Below the pieces are notes generated by a model. That model ran no database searches. It was not told the DNA's origin and saw only the letters and a list, made by a program, of their open reading frames with translations. DNA of 37,722 nt from positions 1 through 37,722 of the forward strand of contig CANLXO010000018.1 of NCBI GenBank assembly GCA_947495055.1, in the 5' to 3' direction. A program made the translations under genes and the position numbers. Positions 24,322-35,514 of the stretch are shown here, in pieces (positions within the stretch are counted from its first letter, which is position 1; each line of letters starts with the position of its first letter). The DNA is from an uncultured Psychrobacter sp. Lineage in GTDB: Bacteria; Pseudomonadota; Gammaproteobacteria; Pseudomonadales; Moraxellaceae.

Positions 24322-26208
24322 ATGCCTATCACCCAAACTTCTCGTCGCTTATCTTCTATATCTATTGCTCTAGTTATGCTGGCGCCGATAAGTGCGCAAG
24401 CGGTATTGCCAGCGCCTATCTTAGAGGCACTGACAAAGGCGGAACTTGCGCCTGCAGATATCAGTATTATGGTTATACCTATCGGTCAAAAAGATAGCAG
24501 TCGATTACCGCCGATAGTACAAGTAGTGACGCTTGACGAGGCTAGCACTGACAAAGCTAGCACTGATAAAGATGGCAGTGTTGAAGCCAGTACTGATAAA
24601 AACAGTACTGGCAACGATAGCACGCTTACCTCTACGCAAAAGACATCAACGAAAAATCAGCAACTCATCGCTCAACAAGACATCAACGAGCAAGAGCGTC
24701 AACTCAATAGCTATACTGATGACCCTTATACGCATCTAAGTCTTGATCCTTTTGATGATACTATTAGCAATGACAAGCTTATTCACGATACTGATGGAAG
24801 TAGCAATGCAGAGACGCCAACCCTACCCGCGCCGTCTTCATCTCCTCATCGTCAGCCGTTACTGACTCATCAAGCAGATATAGCGCGCACGCCTGCTAGC
24901 ACTATGAAGCTTATTCCTAGCTTTATTGCCCTTGATACTTTGGGCGCTGATTTTGTTTGGCATACTCGGGTATATCATACGGGACTGATTGTCGGTAATC
25001 GTCTGCAAGGCGATCTGATTATTCAAGGTAGCGGCGACCCCAAAATGACTCATGAGCGTTTGCGTCAGCTGCTTTATCAGGTAACAAAAGCAGGCATACG
25101 TCATGTCGATGGCGATATTATCGTCGATAGTACGATCTTTGCAAATGTCACCAAAGACCCTGCCGCCTTTGATAACGCGCCACTACGACCTTATAATGCT
25201 AGCCCTGATGGATTCTTAATTAACTTTAATACCGTCGGTATTCGCAGCTACCTTGTCGACAATAATAGCGCCAAACTAACCTATAAGCCTACTCTTGCAA
25301 ACTATCAGCTGCCCTCGTCTATAGGCACACGGCAAGCAGCTTGCGCGCAGGCGAGCAGTAGTCTTGCCCCTGACTGGCAAGCTGATAAGCTGGTACTCAA
25401 TGCCAGTCTACCAGTCAGCTGCGCTGAGCACGTATTTTATGTCGCTTATCCTGACGCCAAAGACTTTGGCGCGCGTGTGGTCGCCTCAAAGTGGCAACAA
25501 CTGGGTAATACGCTTGACGGTCGAGTGATTGCTCAAGACATGCCTTATCAAGCGATTAGTAGACGCCATAAAAGTTACGCAAACGCGGTATCACCCTTAC
25601 CTATTGCCAGTTATCCTTCGCTGAATTTGACTCAGCAGATCTACGATATCAACCATTTTTCAAACAACGTGATGACCGAGCAAGTTGCCTTATCTTTGGG
25701 GGCTTATAGCTCTGGTAATGCTCAAAAAAACACTAGCACAGTAAATAGTCTATATTACTATGGCGCGCCAAAGATGACCGATTATCCGCAGGCCTTGGCG
25801 CGCATTGATGACTGGTGGCGCACGCATTTAAGCACACCGCCGCCGTATCTAACCAATGGTTCAGGTCTATGTAGAGAGTGCACTTTGAGCGCGGCCAATT
25901 TAGGTGAGTTATTGAGCTACGCTTATACGCATCCCAGTTTTGATGCTTATGTCAGCTCGCTGGGCGTGGCGGGCGTTAGCGGTACTATATCCTCTCACAG
26001 TCAGCGTTTTCCTGAGTCAGCAGCCATAGGGCGCGCCTGGATAAAGACAGGTACATTAAATAATGTAACCTCAATGGCAGGCTACGTCAAAGGGCTATCA
26101 GGGCAAGACTACGCTGTCGTTGGCATTATTAATACTGAGCAGGCGCTCAATGCTTATAGGGCAAGGCCCGTACTTGATGCTTTGCTTGATTGGAGCGCTC
26201 AGCGCTAA
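24322..26208 (+). CDS. dacB: PBP4-type D-alanyl-D-alanine carboxypeptidase/endopeptidase
   Basis: About 628 aa from ATG at 24322; a GTG nine bases upstream is an alternative. A Sec signal (core SISIALVMLAPISAQA) exports it to the periplasm, where it trims and cleaves peptidoglycan stem peptides. The three penicillin-binding motifs are S-x-x-K in PASTMK (Ser193/Lys196), S-x-N in HFSNN (Ser447) and K-T-G in WIKTGTLNN (Lys575). The protein is longer than E. coli PBP4 (477 aa). About 105 extra residues, rich in Ser, Thr and Asp with repeated ASTDK, lie between the mature N-terminus and the catalytic serine. The rest of the fold, including the long insertion typical of class C PBPs, looks normal. 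Confidence 0.93.
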   Translation: MPITQTSRRLSSISIALVMLAPISAQAVLPAPILEALTKAELAPADISIMVIPIGQKDSSRLPPIVQVVTLDEASTDKASTDKDGSVEASTDKNSTGNDSTLTSTQKTSTKNQQLIAQQDINEQERQLNSYTDDPYTHLSLDPFDDTISNDKLIHDTDGSSNAETPTLPAPSSSPHRQPLLTHQADIARTPASTMKLIPSFIALDTLGADFVWHTRVYHTGLIVGNRLQGDLIIQGSGDPKMTHERLRQLLYQVTKAGIRHVDGDIIVDSTIFANVTKDPAAFDNAPLRPYNASPDGFLINFNTVGIRSYLVDNNSAKLTYKPTLANYQLPSSIGTRQAACAQASSSLAPDWQADKLVLNASLPVSCAEHVFYVAYPDAKDFGARVVASKWQQLGNTLDGRVIAQDMPYQAISRRHKSYANAVSPLPIASYPSLNLTQQIYDINHFSNNVMTEQVALSLGAYSSGNAQKNTSTVNSLYYYGAPKMTDYPQALARIDDWWRTHLSTPPPYLTNGSGLCRECTLSAANLGELLSYAYTHPSFDAYVSSLGVAGVSGTISSHSQRFPESAAIGRAWIKTGTLNNVTSMAGYVKGLSGQDYAVVGIINTEQALNAYRARPVLDALLDWSAQR

Positions 26209-26236
26209 GTGATGATAATTTTTATTTTATAGCTTA

Positions 26237-26543
26237 GGGCGTGTTGAACATTCAACCATGGCACTGCTGATCGCTGCTAGTTTATCAAAGCTGTGTTCCA
26301 GACACGGCGCAAGTTGAAGATAATGTCTAGACCTTAGCTAGACTTGCAACACACTGCTTATATAGAGCTGGGGGCAATTTTAGCATCAGCCTGAAAGGAC
26401 AGGACTCTTTTTTGCCGCTCCTTTGATAAAAAGTAGACGCTTAGAATGACTAAACTTACTATTTTTATCTTGCTTCTAATTTAAGAGCAGCGACTAAAAA
26501 ATAGTCTCTGTCAGTGCGTATTTGTGAATTATCAAACACGCCC
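26237..26543. mobile_element. MITE-like element with terminal inverted repeats
   Basis: The left end GGGCGTGTTGAACATTC and the inverted right end GGGCGTGTTTGATAATTC match over about 15 of 18 positions with one-base gaps. The 307-bp interval has no open frame for a transposase. Both ends are flanked by TA (TTA before, TAA after), which would fit a TA target duplication as made by IS630/Tc1-mariner-type enzymes. The element fills the gap between dacB and the next gene, and its right end runs into an upstream GTG extension of that gene. It could instead be the remnant of a larger IS. Identification is from sequence symmetry only. Confidence 0.55.
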
Positions 26544-26565
26544 TAATTTTGTAATAGGTAGCCTC

Positions 26566-27054
26566 ATGACTGATCAACGCCCCAGCTTACAAAAGCCTGC
26601 GCCCCTTGCGTATCAAAACGCTATTAACTCAAACGCCAACATGACAGAGTACGTGGGGTTTTTTGCAGTGGGTTATATTCTTGCCAGCGTCGTATTTATC
26701 GTTGTGCAAACGCAGCTGGTGATGAACCCGCACTTGGTAACGGTGCTATCGGTTATCGCGGCGGCTTATATTGCAGTGTACAAGTTTATCAAGCATCATA
26801 AGCGCGCTTTACAAAAAAGTGAGATGAATCGATTGACTCTAGCTGGCACCGCAACCGTCTGGCTACTGAGTACGCTGTATTTTTTGGGAATATGGTTTGC
26901 GCTATTTGACGTCGTCAGCCGCGAAGTATTCACAGAGATGGCTATTGAGAATCCTATGCCTTTAGTCAGCGCAGTTATCATGATTATGCTGCTGACCCTC
27001 GCTTGCGCCCGTATTAGTATTTTGATATTTAATCGCCTGCTGACCCCAAAATGA
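26566..27054 (+). CDS. Small multi-helix membrane protein (ABZJ_00895-like)
   Basis: The protein is 162 aa from the ATG at 26566, chosen because AGGTAG lies upstream; a GTG 14 codons earlier would lie inside the mobile element's end. Four hydrophobic segments can be drawn (about 30-50, 55-72, 90-120 and 132-158), the second followed by a basic stretch YKFIKHHKRALQKSE. Size, helix spacing and that basic loop recall the ABZJ_00895 family of Moraxellaceae inner-membrane proteins, of unknown function. That match is from memory and is not strong. No catalytic motif is seen. Confidence 0.65.
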   Translation: MTDQRPSLQKPAPLAYQNAINSNANMTEYVGFFAVGYILASVVFIVVQTQLVMNPHLVTVLSVIAAAYIAVYKFIKHHKRALQKSEMNRLTLAGTATVWLLSTLYFLGIWFALFDVVSREVFTEMAIENPMPLVSAVIMIMLLTLACARISILIFNRLLTPK

Positions 27055-27151
27055 TTTTTTATCATCAAAAAGATTGGCGTATAGTAGTTCTATGAGCTTT
27101 AGATAAAGATAGTAAATTTTTGATACCTAGTGGTCACAAGGAAATAGCGGT

Positions 27152-27673
27152 ATGGATATGTTAATGTTCGATGATCTCGAAAAGTTAGGCCGTATTCTCT
27201 TAACGACAGTTATGGTGTATGTCTTGATCGTCACAACCACCAAAGTTTCAGGCAAACGCTCTATATCTCAATTGAATAATTTTGATTGGATTATGACTGT
27301 GATGATCGGCTCTTTGGGCGCTAGTACTATTTTGCTCAAAGAGATTCCATTGATCGAAGGTTTTGTATCTATATTAACGCTATATATATTGCAATACGTC
27401 GTGACTAAGTATGCTTCTATCTCGCCACACTTTGCCCGTCTTATTCTGTCTGAGCCACGTATTGTTTTTTATCAAGGACAGTTTTTGCCAGAAGCCATGC
27501 GTGAAGAAAGGCTGACTCGTCAAGAGCTCGAAAACGCCATGCGTGCCGAAGGCATTCATAATTTAGATGATGTTGAGGCGATAGTGTTTGAGTCTAATGC
27601 TGAGCTGACGGTCATCTCTAAAGGTAAGCAAAGAGATTTGATTCCTGAAACGATAGAACCCTTAACCCGCTAG
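27152..27673 (+). CDS. DUF421 (YetF-like) membrane protein
   Basis: The protein is 173 aa. Three N-terminal helices (about 12-30, 45-62 and 66-85) are followed by a soluble DUF421 domain: LILSEPRIVFYQGQFLPEAM, LTRQELENAMRAEGIHNLDDVEAIVFE and NAELTVISK. The motif T-K-V-S-G-K-R-S-I-S-Q-L before the second helix is typical (usually G-K-R-x-x-x-x-x). YetF-type proteins are inner-membrane proteins of undefined role. A clear AAGGAA lies before the ATG. The gene ends 40 bp before rlmH and may be co-transcribed with it. Confidence 0.87.
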   Translation: MDMLMFDDLEKLGRILLTTVMVYVLIVTTTKVSGKRSISQLNNFDWIMTVMIGSLGASTILLKEIPLIEGFVSILTLYILQYVVTKYASISPHFARLILSEPRIVFYQGQFLPEAMREERLTRQELENAMRAEGIHNLDDVEAIVFESNAELTVISKGKQRDLIPETIEPLTR

Positions 27674-27713
27674 TGTTAATAAAAACTGTTATGAATAAAA
27701 AGAGTATGTGATT

Positions 27714-28202
27714 ATGAAAGCGAGGATTTTGACCATTGGTAATAAAACGCCTGATTGGGTACAAACGGGTTTTAATGAGTATCACAAACGTATTCAGCCT
27801 ATGCTGAGCACTGAGGTGGTCGAGCTTGCTGCTGCTAAGCGCGCCAAAAACCCCTCTGATGCCAATTTGGCGCAGTACCGCGAGACAGAAGGTCAAGCGA
27901 TTCTCGCCGCTCACAATACCTCAGGGCGTGAGCAACTCTGGGTACTCGATGTCAAGGGCAAAATGTTATCCACTGAGGGCTTAGCAGATAAGCTAGCAGA
28001 CGTGATGCAACAGGGTGATGATATCGCGCTGGTCATCGGCGGCGCTGACGGCGTGTCGCCTGAGGTACTTGCAAAAGCCGATGTCAAATGGTCACTATCA
28101 GCACTGACCATGCCGCACCCTTTGGTTCGAGTAGTGCTCATGGAGCAACTGTATCGCGCGATGAGTATCAATCACAATCACCCTTATCACCGTGGCAACT
28201 GA
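27714..28202 (+). CDS. rlmH: 23S rRNA pseudouridine-1915 N3-methyltransferase
   Basis: The protein is 162 aa from ATG at 27714 (MKARILTIGNK), preferred over a GTG two codons earlier because family members begin MK.R....G. RlmH is a SPOUT-class enzyme that methylates pseudouridine 1915 in helix 69 of assembled 70S ribosomes, using SAM. The trefoil-knot signature LVIGGADGVSPEV and the C-terminal hallmark INHNHPYHRGN are present. A short internal segment (LSALTMPHPLVRVVLMEQLYRAM) matches the dimer/SAM loop. In many bacteria rlmH follows rsfS; here that neighbour is missing. Confidence 0.95.
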   Translation: MKARILTIGNKTPDWVQTGFNEYHKRIQPMLSTEVVELAAAKRAKNPSDANLAQYRETEGQAILAAHNTSGREQLWVLDVKGKMLSTEGLADKLADVMQQGDDIALVIGGADGVSPEVLAKADVKWSLSALTMPHPLVRVVLMEQLYRAMSINHNHPYHRGN

Positions 28203-28285
28203 TAGTGAGCACATGAGTTAAATTATCTAAAAATATCGTCCCCTCTAGCGATTGAAAAACCCACTTGCGCCCTAATAAATGCAAG

Positions 28286-29173
28286 ATGACTCAATCAAGA
28301 TTTGCGACACCTCCTAACTATCAAGCGCACGCAGACCGCCAAGCGCGCACGAATATCGCTCCCATTACAGGATCGGTTACATGGGCAGATTCGTCTGCGC
28401 GCTTAAGCAGCGGCGCAACTTTGCCAGCTTTGTTTATCTCGCATGGCGCGCCAACGCTCGCAACCGAGCAATCAGCGACGACCAATGCACTAGCTCGCAT
28501 GGGCCACAACCTGCCCAAGCCGCGGGCGATTATCATCATGTCCGCACATTGGCAATCGAGTAAGCTTGAGATTAGTAGCAACCCAAAACCTAAGACTTGG
28601 CATGACTTTTCAGGGTTTGATGATGCGCTATATGAGCTAGACTATCCAGCATTAGGTCAACCATCGCTTGCAGAGTCACTTGCGCAGCAACTAAGCGCGC
28701 GTGGTATCACATGCCGCGTCAATCCCGTGCGAGTTTGGGATCACGGTGTTTGGGTACCGCTTCATCATTTATACCCAGATGCTGATGTGCCCATCGTGCA
28801 GATCTCTTTGCCGCGTCATTATGATAGCGTAGCCTGTTATCAATTAGGCGCGCAGCTAGCAAACCTACGTCATCAGCAAATCCTTGTGATCGGTTCAGGC
28901 AACATCACCCATAATCTACAAGCTATGAAATGGCAAGCTGATAGTATTGATGAGACCGCCAAAGACTTTAAGCTATGGTTGCTTAAAAAGCTTAAAACTG
29001 ATATACCAACGGCGCTAGAGTGGCAGCAATATCCTGACTACCGCAATATTCACCCAAGCGACGAGCATTTATTACCGCTATTTTTTGCTTTAGGTGCAGG
29101 ACAACGTGTCTCTGTGGTTCATCAAAGCATGGCGCATCATAGCTTAGGTATGGATATTTATCGTTTTGATTAA
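28286..29173 (+). CDS. LigB-type extradiol dioxygenase (DODA/YgiD-like)
   Basis: The protein is about 295 aa from ATG at 28286; a TTG seven codons upstream is possible. The LigB fold is marked by LPALFISHGAPTLA, IIIMSAHWQ, DHGVWVPLHHLYPDADVPIVQISL, LVIGSGNITHNL and HPSDEHLLPLFFALGA, with metal-ligand histidines in SHG, AHW and DHG. Related enzymes open catechol rings, such as 4,5-DOPA dioxygenase (E. coli YgiD). About 40 polar residues precede the usual start of the domain, so either the true start is further in or there is a lineage-specific extension. Substrate unknown. The gene converges with the amidase gene 32 bp away. Confidence 0.85.
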   Translation: MTQSRFATPPNYQAHADRQARTNIAPITGSVTWADSSARLSSGATLPALFISHGAPTLATEQSATTNALARMGHNLPKPRAIIIMSAHWQSSKLEISSNPKPKTWHDFSGFDDALYELDYPALGQPSLAESLAQQLSARGITCRVNPVRVWDHGVWVPLHHLYPDADVPIVQISLPRHYDSVACYQLGAQLANLRHQQILVIGSGNITHNLQAMKWQADSIDETAKDFKLWLLKKLKTDIPTALEWQQYPDYRNIHPSDEHLLPLFFALGAGQRVSVVHQSMAHHSLGMDIYRFD

Positions 29174-29205
29174 AGCGTGTTTGCGATAACTAATACCAAA
29201 TAAAT

Positions 29206-30699
29206 CTACTTCTCAAACGCTGGCTTAGTAAACCAGCCAGCACGCTCTATCTCTGCTGCTAGGCTCAGTATCGTTGACTCATCATTCATGCGTCCAATCA
29301 GCTGCATACCGATCGGTAGACCCTTTTTGCTCATACCCATTGGTATCGACATCGCTGGCAGGCCTGTGACATTACCCAATATCGTAAAGGCCATTTTGCT
29401 CAGCACGGGATGACTGAGTTTTTCTATCATGCCGGAGCTAAAAGTATACTTACCCATATTGATACCTTTGCTTAGAAGCCCTGAGGTGTTCATCAGCATC
29501 TCATCGACTCGGCTTGGCGGCAGCACACCATGCTTAACCGCCGTTGTCGGCACTGTGGGCGACAAAATCATATCGTAGGTTTCAAGCAGCAGTCCTGTCT
29601 GATGCTGACTATTGTGCCAACCGTGCTTGGCATGGACTAAGTCGGCAGCAGATAGCGAACGCCCAAGCATCGCCATATTGTAGGTTTGAGGTTCTAGTTT
29701 TTTGATATGTTCAGCGCCAAAGTTACGCTCAACATTATCGATGGTAAAAGCTGTATGCGCGCAAACGACGACTATAAAATCATGCCAAAACTGCTCGATA
29801 TTGATATTAGGCTCAGCAGGAACGACGCGATGACCCATAGACTCTAGCTGTTTGGCGGTACGCTCAAGTACAGCCAGCACTTCTTTATCCACAGTCGTAT
29901 TAGCGATAAGCGGCTGCTGATGCAAAGCGATCGTTAACTGCTTAGGCGCGCGCATAGCTGCTTGCAAAAACGACCCCTCAGGCGCAGCAATAACATAAGG
30001 CGCACCGATCTCGCGGCCACTAGTCGCATCGAGCATAGCTGCGGTATCACGAACCGTGCGGGTAATGACGTGATCGGCAGCAGCGCCATCCCAGCCTTCG
30101 CCAAAATCAGGACCGAATGGATTGCGCCCGCGACTCGGTTTGAGCCCCACTGCCCCGCACCACGCCGCAGGAAACCGTATAGAGCCGCCACCATCGCCTG
30201 CGCCTGCCATCGGTACGATGCCACTAGCAACGGCTGCCGCACTACCACCTGATGAGCCGCCAGAGCTGTAGCCTTTTTTGAAGGGATTGTGCGTTGGACC
30301 GTGTGCTTTGGGTTCTGTGGTGATAATCAGCCCAAACTCAGGCGTATTGGTCTTGCCAAAGGTATTGACTCCTGAGGCTTTCATACGTTTAACGATTTCG
30401 CTGTCGTGTTTATTGACGACGTTGATACTACGGCTACCCATAGTGATCGGCTCACCTTCAAAATAAAAAGACAAATCTTTTAATAAAAAAGGCACACCTG
30501 TGAACGCGCCATCTGGCAAACCTTGCTGCGCGGCGTTGTAAGCGCGCGCGTCGAATCGATGAATAATGGCATTCATTTTGGGATTGAGTGTATTAGCGCG
30601 CGCAATCGCTGACTCTAATAGCTCTTTGGCACTCACCTCGCCTGATTTGACGAGCTCTGCCAATCCTATTGCATCGTATTGGGTATATTCTTTAAACAT
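29206..30699 (-). CDS. Amidase signature family amidohydrolase
   Basis: The protein is 497 aa. The catalytic Ser-cisSer-Lys triad can be placed at Lys74 (GVPFLLKDL), Ser150 ([12 protein letters not shown]) and Ser173 ([16 protein letters not shown]). The remainder matches the amidase signature fold ([12 protein letters not shown] and, at the C-terminus, [24 protein letters not shown]). Such enzymes hydrolyse a wide range of carboxamides. It is not GatA: there are no gatB/gatC neighbours, and the second half has the long, divergent helical part seen in 6-aminohexanoate-cyclic-dimer hydrolase-like amidases. Substrate not assigned. AAGGA precedes the ATG. Confidence 0.88.
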   Translation of the reverse strand: MFKEYTQYDAIGLAELVKSGEVSAKELLESAIARANTLNPKMNAIIHRFDARAYNAAQQGLPDGAFTGVPFLLKDLSFYFEGEPITMGSRSINVVNKHDSEIVKRMKASGVNTFGKTNTPEFGLIITTEPKAHGPTHNPFKKGYSSGGSSGGSAAAVASGIVPMAGAGDGGGSIRFPAAWCGAVGLKPSRGRNPFGPDFGEGWDGAAADHVITRTVRDTAAMLDATSGREIGAPYVIAAPEGSFLQAAMRAPKQLTIALHQQPLIANTTVDKEVLAVLERTAKQLESMGHRVVPAEPNINIEQFWHDFIVVVCAHTAFTIDNVERNFGAEHIKKLEPQTYNMAMLGRSLSAADLVHAKHGWHNSQHQTGLLLETYDMILSPTVPTTAVKHGVLPPSRVDEMLMNTSGLLSKGINMGKYTFSSGMIEKLSHPVLSKMAFTILGNVTGLPAMSIPMGMSKKGLPIGMQLIGRMNDESTILSLAAEIERAGWFTKPAFEK

Positions 30700-30757
30700 G
30701 TTGGCATCCTTGCTGAAGTGTAGAATAAAACAGCCATTTATAGTCGTTTATTCAAAC

Positions 30758-30777
30758 AAAAAAAACGAGACTCGTTT
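30758..30777 (-). terminator. Weak terminator-like hairpin after ftsK
   Basis: On the minus strand, AAACG and CGTTT surround AGTCT and are followed by eight T in total, between the ftsK stop and the amidase start. The stem is short, so some read-through into the amidase gene is possible. Confidence 0.45.
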
Positions 30778-30806
30778 GTTCTTTTATTTATTATAACCAT
30801 ACAGTG

Positions 30807-33800
30807 CTACATAAGCAGCTCACGCTTACCACTTTTGCCCATCGAGCTAACGAGTCCCGCCTCCTCCATAGAGTCAACAATGCGTGCGGCGCGGTTATAG
30901 CCGATACTAAACTTACGCTGAATGCTTGAGGCCGAGACTTTGCGCGTCTCCATAATAAAGGCAACCGCGTCATTGTACAGATCATCATCCTCACCGGAAG
31001 CATTAGCGGTACCGCCGCCGCTTGGACTCGACAATTCAAAGTTGCCCGCCATATTATCGATATAATCTGGTGCGCCGCGCTCGCGCCACGCATCGCAGAC
31101 ACGGTTGACCTCTTCATCACTGACATACGCGCCATGGACGCGATCAGGCTCAATTTGACCTGGCCCCAAGAACAACATATCACCGTTACCGAGCATATCC
31201 TCAGCGCCGCCGCTATCGAGTATCGTGCGCGAATCGACTTTTGAGTTGACTCGTAGTGCGGCTCTCACTGGAATATTGGCTTTGATCAGACCTGTAATGA
31301 CATCGACCGAAGGACGCTGGGTGGCGAGCATAAGGTGAATGCCCGCTGCCCGTGATTTTTGTGCCAAGCGGGTGATTAGCTCTTCAGCTTGCTTACCTAC
31401 TTGCATGATCATATCAGCAAACTCGTCGGCGACAATGACAATCATCGGCAGGGTCTTAAGCTTAGGCGCTTGGCTAATGCTCACGCTATCGTTCGGTCGC
31501 CACAAGGGATCGAGCATTGGCTTACCTGCTTTTTCAGCGGCGCGGACTTTTTTATTAAACTCATCGAGCTTACGTACTTTGAGCAAACTCATCAGCTGAT
31601 AACGGCGCTCCATCTCAGCCACGCACCACGATAAACTACTCGCCGCCTCGGTCATATCGGTCACCACAGGCGTGAGCAAATGCGGAATATCATTGTAGTT
31701 GGCAAGCTCTAACTGCTTGGGATCAATGAGAATGAGACGTAGCTCATCGGGCTTGTATTTAAGTAGTATCGATAGCAGCATAGAATTAACCAGTACCGAC
31801 TTACCAGAGCCTGTGGTACCCGCAACGAGCATATGCGGCGCGCGTGCAAGGTCTGTGATAATAGCATTGCCACCGATATCTTTGCCCATCGCCATGCTGA
31901 TTTGCGCTTTGGGGTCTTTGAATTTGTCCGTATTAAGCAGCTCAATAAGGCGTACCATTTCGCGCTTTTTGTTAGGTACTTCGATACCGATATAGGGTTT
32001 GCCTGGTATGACTTCGACTACGCGCAGGGACGCCATAGATAACGAGCGCGCCAAATCACGGGAGATACCTGTGACCTTGCTTGCTTTTACGCCAGCTGCC
32101 AACTCCACCTCAAAACGCGTCACCACTGGCCCTGGTATCGCATTGACCACCTCGGCCTTTACATTGAACTCTTGTAATTTAATCTCAAGCAGTTCTGATA
32201 ATTTTTCAAGCTCGGCGACGGTATAGCTTGGTTTGCGATCAGGATCGGGCTTATCTAGGATAGACATCTCAGGAATAGGCGTGAGATTACCACGATACTC
32301 AGCCGTTTGCATGGCTCGAGATTTTTGACTAAAAGCGGCATCATCACTGATATCTGGCATTACTGGCGCGTCGGTATTATCTGGCATCATGTCAGTAATA
32401 TGGTTGCTGCTATCCCCCTCTGGCACAGCAAAGCTGACACTTGGCTCATCTAGCTTTGCGACTACTGGCTCGGCTGCGGCTGGCGTGACAGCTGTTGGTG
32501 GTAGCGTCGGGTTAGCAGGAGGCGTATTGGTCGGTGTCATATCAGTGACTGGCGCGCTTGATACGTCTTGAGTGTCAGACTGCGGCTCAATGACGGGTGC
32601 GACCGTTTCAGTATGCATTGGCGCACTTACCGTTTCGGTTGAGTCATTATCAAAGGATACTGCATCCCTCTCATTCGCAATAACAGGTGAGCTATCAGGC
32701 TTGATATTGAGATTAGTATTGAGCTCATTATTAGGCATAATGTTGAGCCTAGTATCAGGAGTAGTATCATGCTCTGCGATCCAAGCATCAGCCAGCTGGC
32801 TTGCGCTAATTTCATCACCGTTTTTGCTATCGGACAGTGCATCATCTTGTTGTAGTACTAGTGGTGCTGATGGTGCTGATGACGCTGAAGGCTCTAATGA
32901 CGCTAATGGCTCTACGAAATTTGCATTATGAGTAGGAGCAAGCTCTGATACCGTTTCATCAGAGCTTGGGGCGTACTGCTCGTCATATTGCTCACCATAG
33001 TTAGCGACAAAAGCATCTGTTGCTAATAGATCATCAACGGTACTGGCATCATTCCAAGCAAAGCTTGGCTCTACCTTGCGTAAAGTCGTGACAGGCTCTT
33101 TTAATGACTCATTGTTAGCATAAGAGCTAGCAGTTGCCATTACCGCTTGCGGTTTAGAACCCATAGCCGCCGCTTCTGTTGCTGCTATCGCCATAGACGC
33201 TTTTACGCTGTCTTTTAGACCTGACTTCGTCAAAAAGTCCGTCAACACATTACCAAAGCGACCACTGTCCGCTGTGTCATTGTCTTGTTTCTCTGGTAGC
33301 TCAAGTGGCAATTGACCTGATTTTTCTTGTTGATCGACGTCTGTTTTTTGAGCGGTCGCAAACTCGTCATCAAGCTCATCGCTATCCTCTTGAGATTCAC
33401 TATCGTTTTGTTTTGCGCTTTGAGCCTCACTACGTTGAGCCTTATCACTGACTCCAGAGCCAAGCCACCCAAGATCAGTGAGCTTATGGTATACCGTTTG
33501 CCAGTGAATGTTGAAGGCAAAAGTCGCGGTAATAATCACAAACAATGTCAAAAACGCCACGCTGCCCCACTGCGTTAACAGTTGCGCTAAACGTGCTTGT
33601 AATTCAAGACCGATGATCCCGCCTGCCACTCCTTTTAGAGCGGTTGCGCTAGGGTTAGCAACTTGCTGAATAATAGCCACTACTTGAGCGAATAAGGCAC
33701 TAGCACTGAGCAATAAAAACACATAAGCCATTAAGCGCAAAGGCCAGAATGTCGGCTTACTCTCCCACCAAATCAGAATAGACTCATACACCAAAAACGC

Positions 33801-34097
33801 TAGCAACCACCAAGCGCTAAAGCCAAAAAAACTGTAGAGCAGATCGGATAACCAAGCGCCCATAGCGCCGCCCATATTATTGATCGTATTCATATCACTA
33901 CTGATATGTGACCAGCTGGGATCATTACCGGTATAAGTCAGCAAAATCACAAACAAATACACGGCCACTATCAATCCAAGGACCGTAAATATGCCTTTTT
34001 TTAAATAATCAATAACTGATGCTGATATCACGTAGGATCTGCCTTTATCAATACGATTCATACAAAGGGGTGCCAGATTATGACGAGTGTTCGTCAT
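30807..34097 (-). CDS. ftsK: DNA translocase FtsK
   Basis: The protein is 1096 aa; an ATG 12 codons in is an alternative and neither has a clear ribosome site. FtsK pumps chromosome termini through the division septum and activates XerCD at dif. The N-terminus has four membrane helices (about 30-200). A low-complexity linker of about 400 residues (215-620), rich in Ser, Thr, Pro, Asp and Ala, follows. The motor then shows the alpha domain (VVTRFEVELAAGVKASKV), Walker A GTTGSGKSVLVNSM (about 760), Walker B IVIVADEFADM, and RPSVDVITGLIKANIPVRAAL. The C-terminal gamma winged helix (about 1033-1096, SASSIQRKFSIGYNRAARIV) reads KOPS sequences. It stands alone, divergent from trxB. Confidence 0.95.
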   Translation of the reverse strand: MTNTRHNLAPLCMNRIDKGRSYVISASVIDYLKKGIFTVLGLIVAVYLFVILLTYTGNDPSWSHISSDMNTINNMGGAMGAWLSDLLYSFFGFSAWWLLAFLVYESILIWWESKPTFWPLRLMAYVFLLLSASALFAQVVAIIQQVANPSATALKGVAGGIIGLELQARLAQLLTQWGSVAFLTLFVIITATFAFNIHWQTVYHKLTDLGWLGSGVSDKAQRSEAQSAKQNDSESQEDSDELDDEFATAQKTDVDQQEKSGQLPLELPEKQDNDTADSGRFGNVLTDFLTKSGLKDSVKASMAIAATEAAAMGSKPQAVMATASSYANNESLKEPVTTLRKVEPSFAWNDASTVDDLLATDAFVANYGEQYDEQYAPSSDETVSELAPTHNANFVEPLASLEPSASSAPSAPLVLQQDDALSDSKNGDEISASQLADAWIAEHDTTPDTRLNIMPNNELNTNLNIKPDSSPVIANERDAVSFDNDSTETVSAPMHTETVAPVIEPQSDTQDVSSAPVTDMTPTNTPPANPTLPPTAVTPAAAEPVVAKLDEPSVSFAVPEGDSSNHITDMMPDNTDAPVMPDISDDAAFSQKSRAMQTAEYRGNLTPIPEMSILDKPDPDRKPSYTVAELEKLSELLEIKLQEFNVKAEVVNAIPGPVVTRFEVELAAGVKASKVTGISRDLARSLSMASLRVVEVIPGKPYIGIEVPNKKREMVRLIELLNTDKFKDPKAQISMAMGKDIGGNAIITDLARAPHMLVAGTTGSGKSVLVNSMLLSILLKYKPDELRLILIDPKQLELANYNDIPHLLTPVVTDMTEAASSLSWCVAEMERRYQLMSLLKVRKLDEFNKKVRAAEKAGKPMLDPLWRPNDSVSISQAPKLKTLPMIVIVADEFADMIMQVGKQAEELITRLAQKSRAAGIHLMLATQRPSVDVITGLIKANIPVRAALRVNSKVDSRTILDSGGAEDMLGNGDMLFLGPGQIEPDRVHGAYVSDEEVNRVCDAWRERGAPDYIDNMAGNFELSSPSGGGTANASGEDDDLYNDAVAFIMETRKVSASSIQRKFSIGYNRAARIVDSMEEAGLVSSMGKSGKRELLM

Positions 34098-35514
<1,417 letters not shown>

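Noticed and set aside
24541..24625. Short direct repeats that might suggest a CRISPR array
   Set aside because: They are in-frame codon repeats for ASTDK within dacB, irregular in spacing, without unique spacers or cas genes.
32389..32931. Plus-strand frames opposite the FtsK linker
   Set aside because: They are products of the low-complexity Ser/Thr/Pro codons on the other strand, with no domain and no ribosome site.
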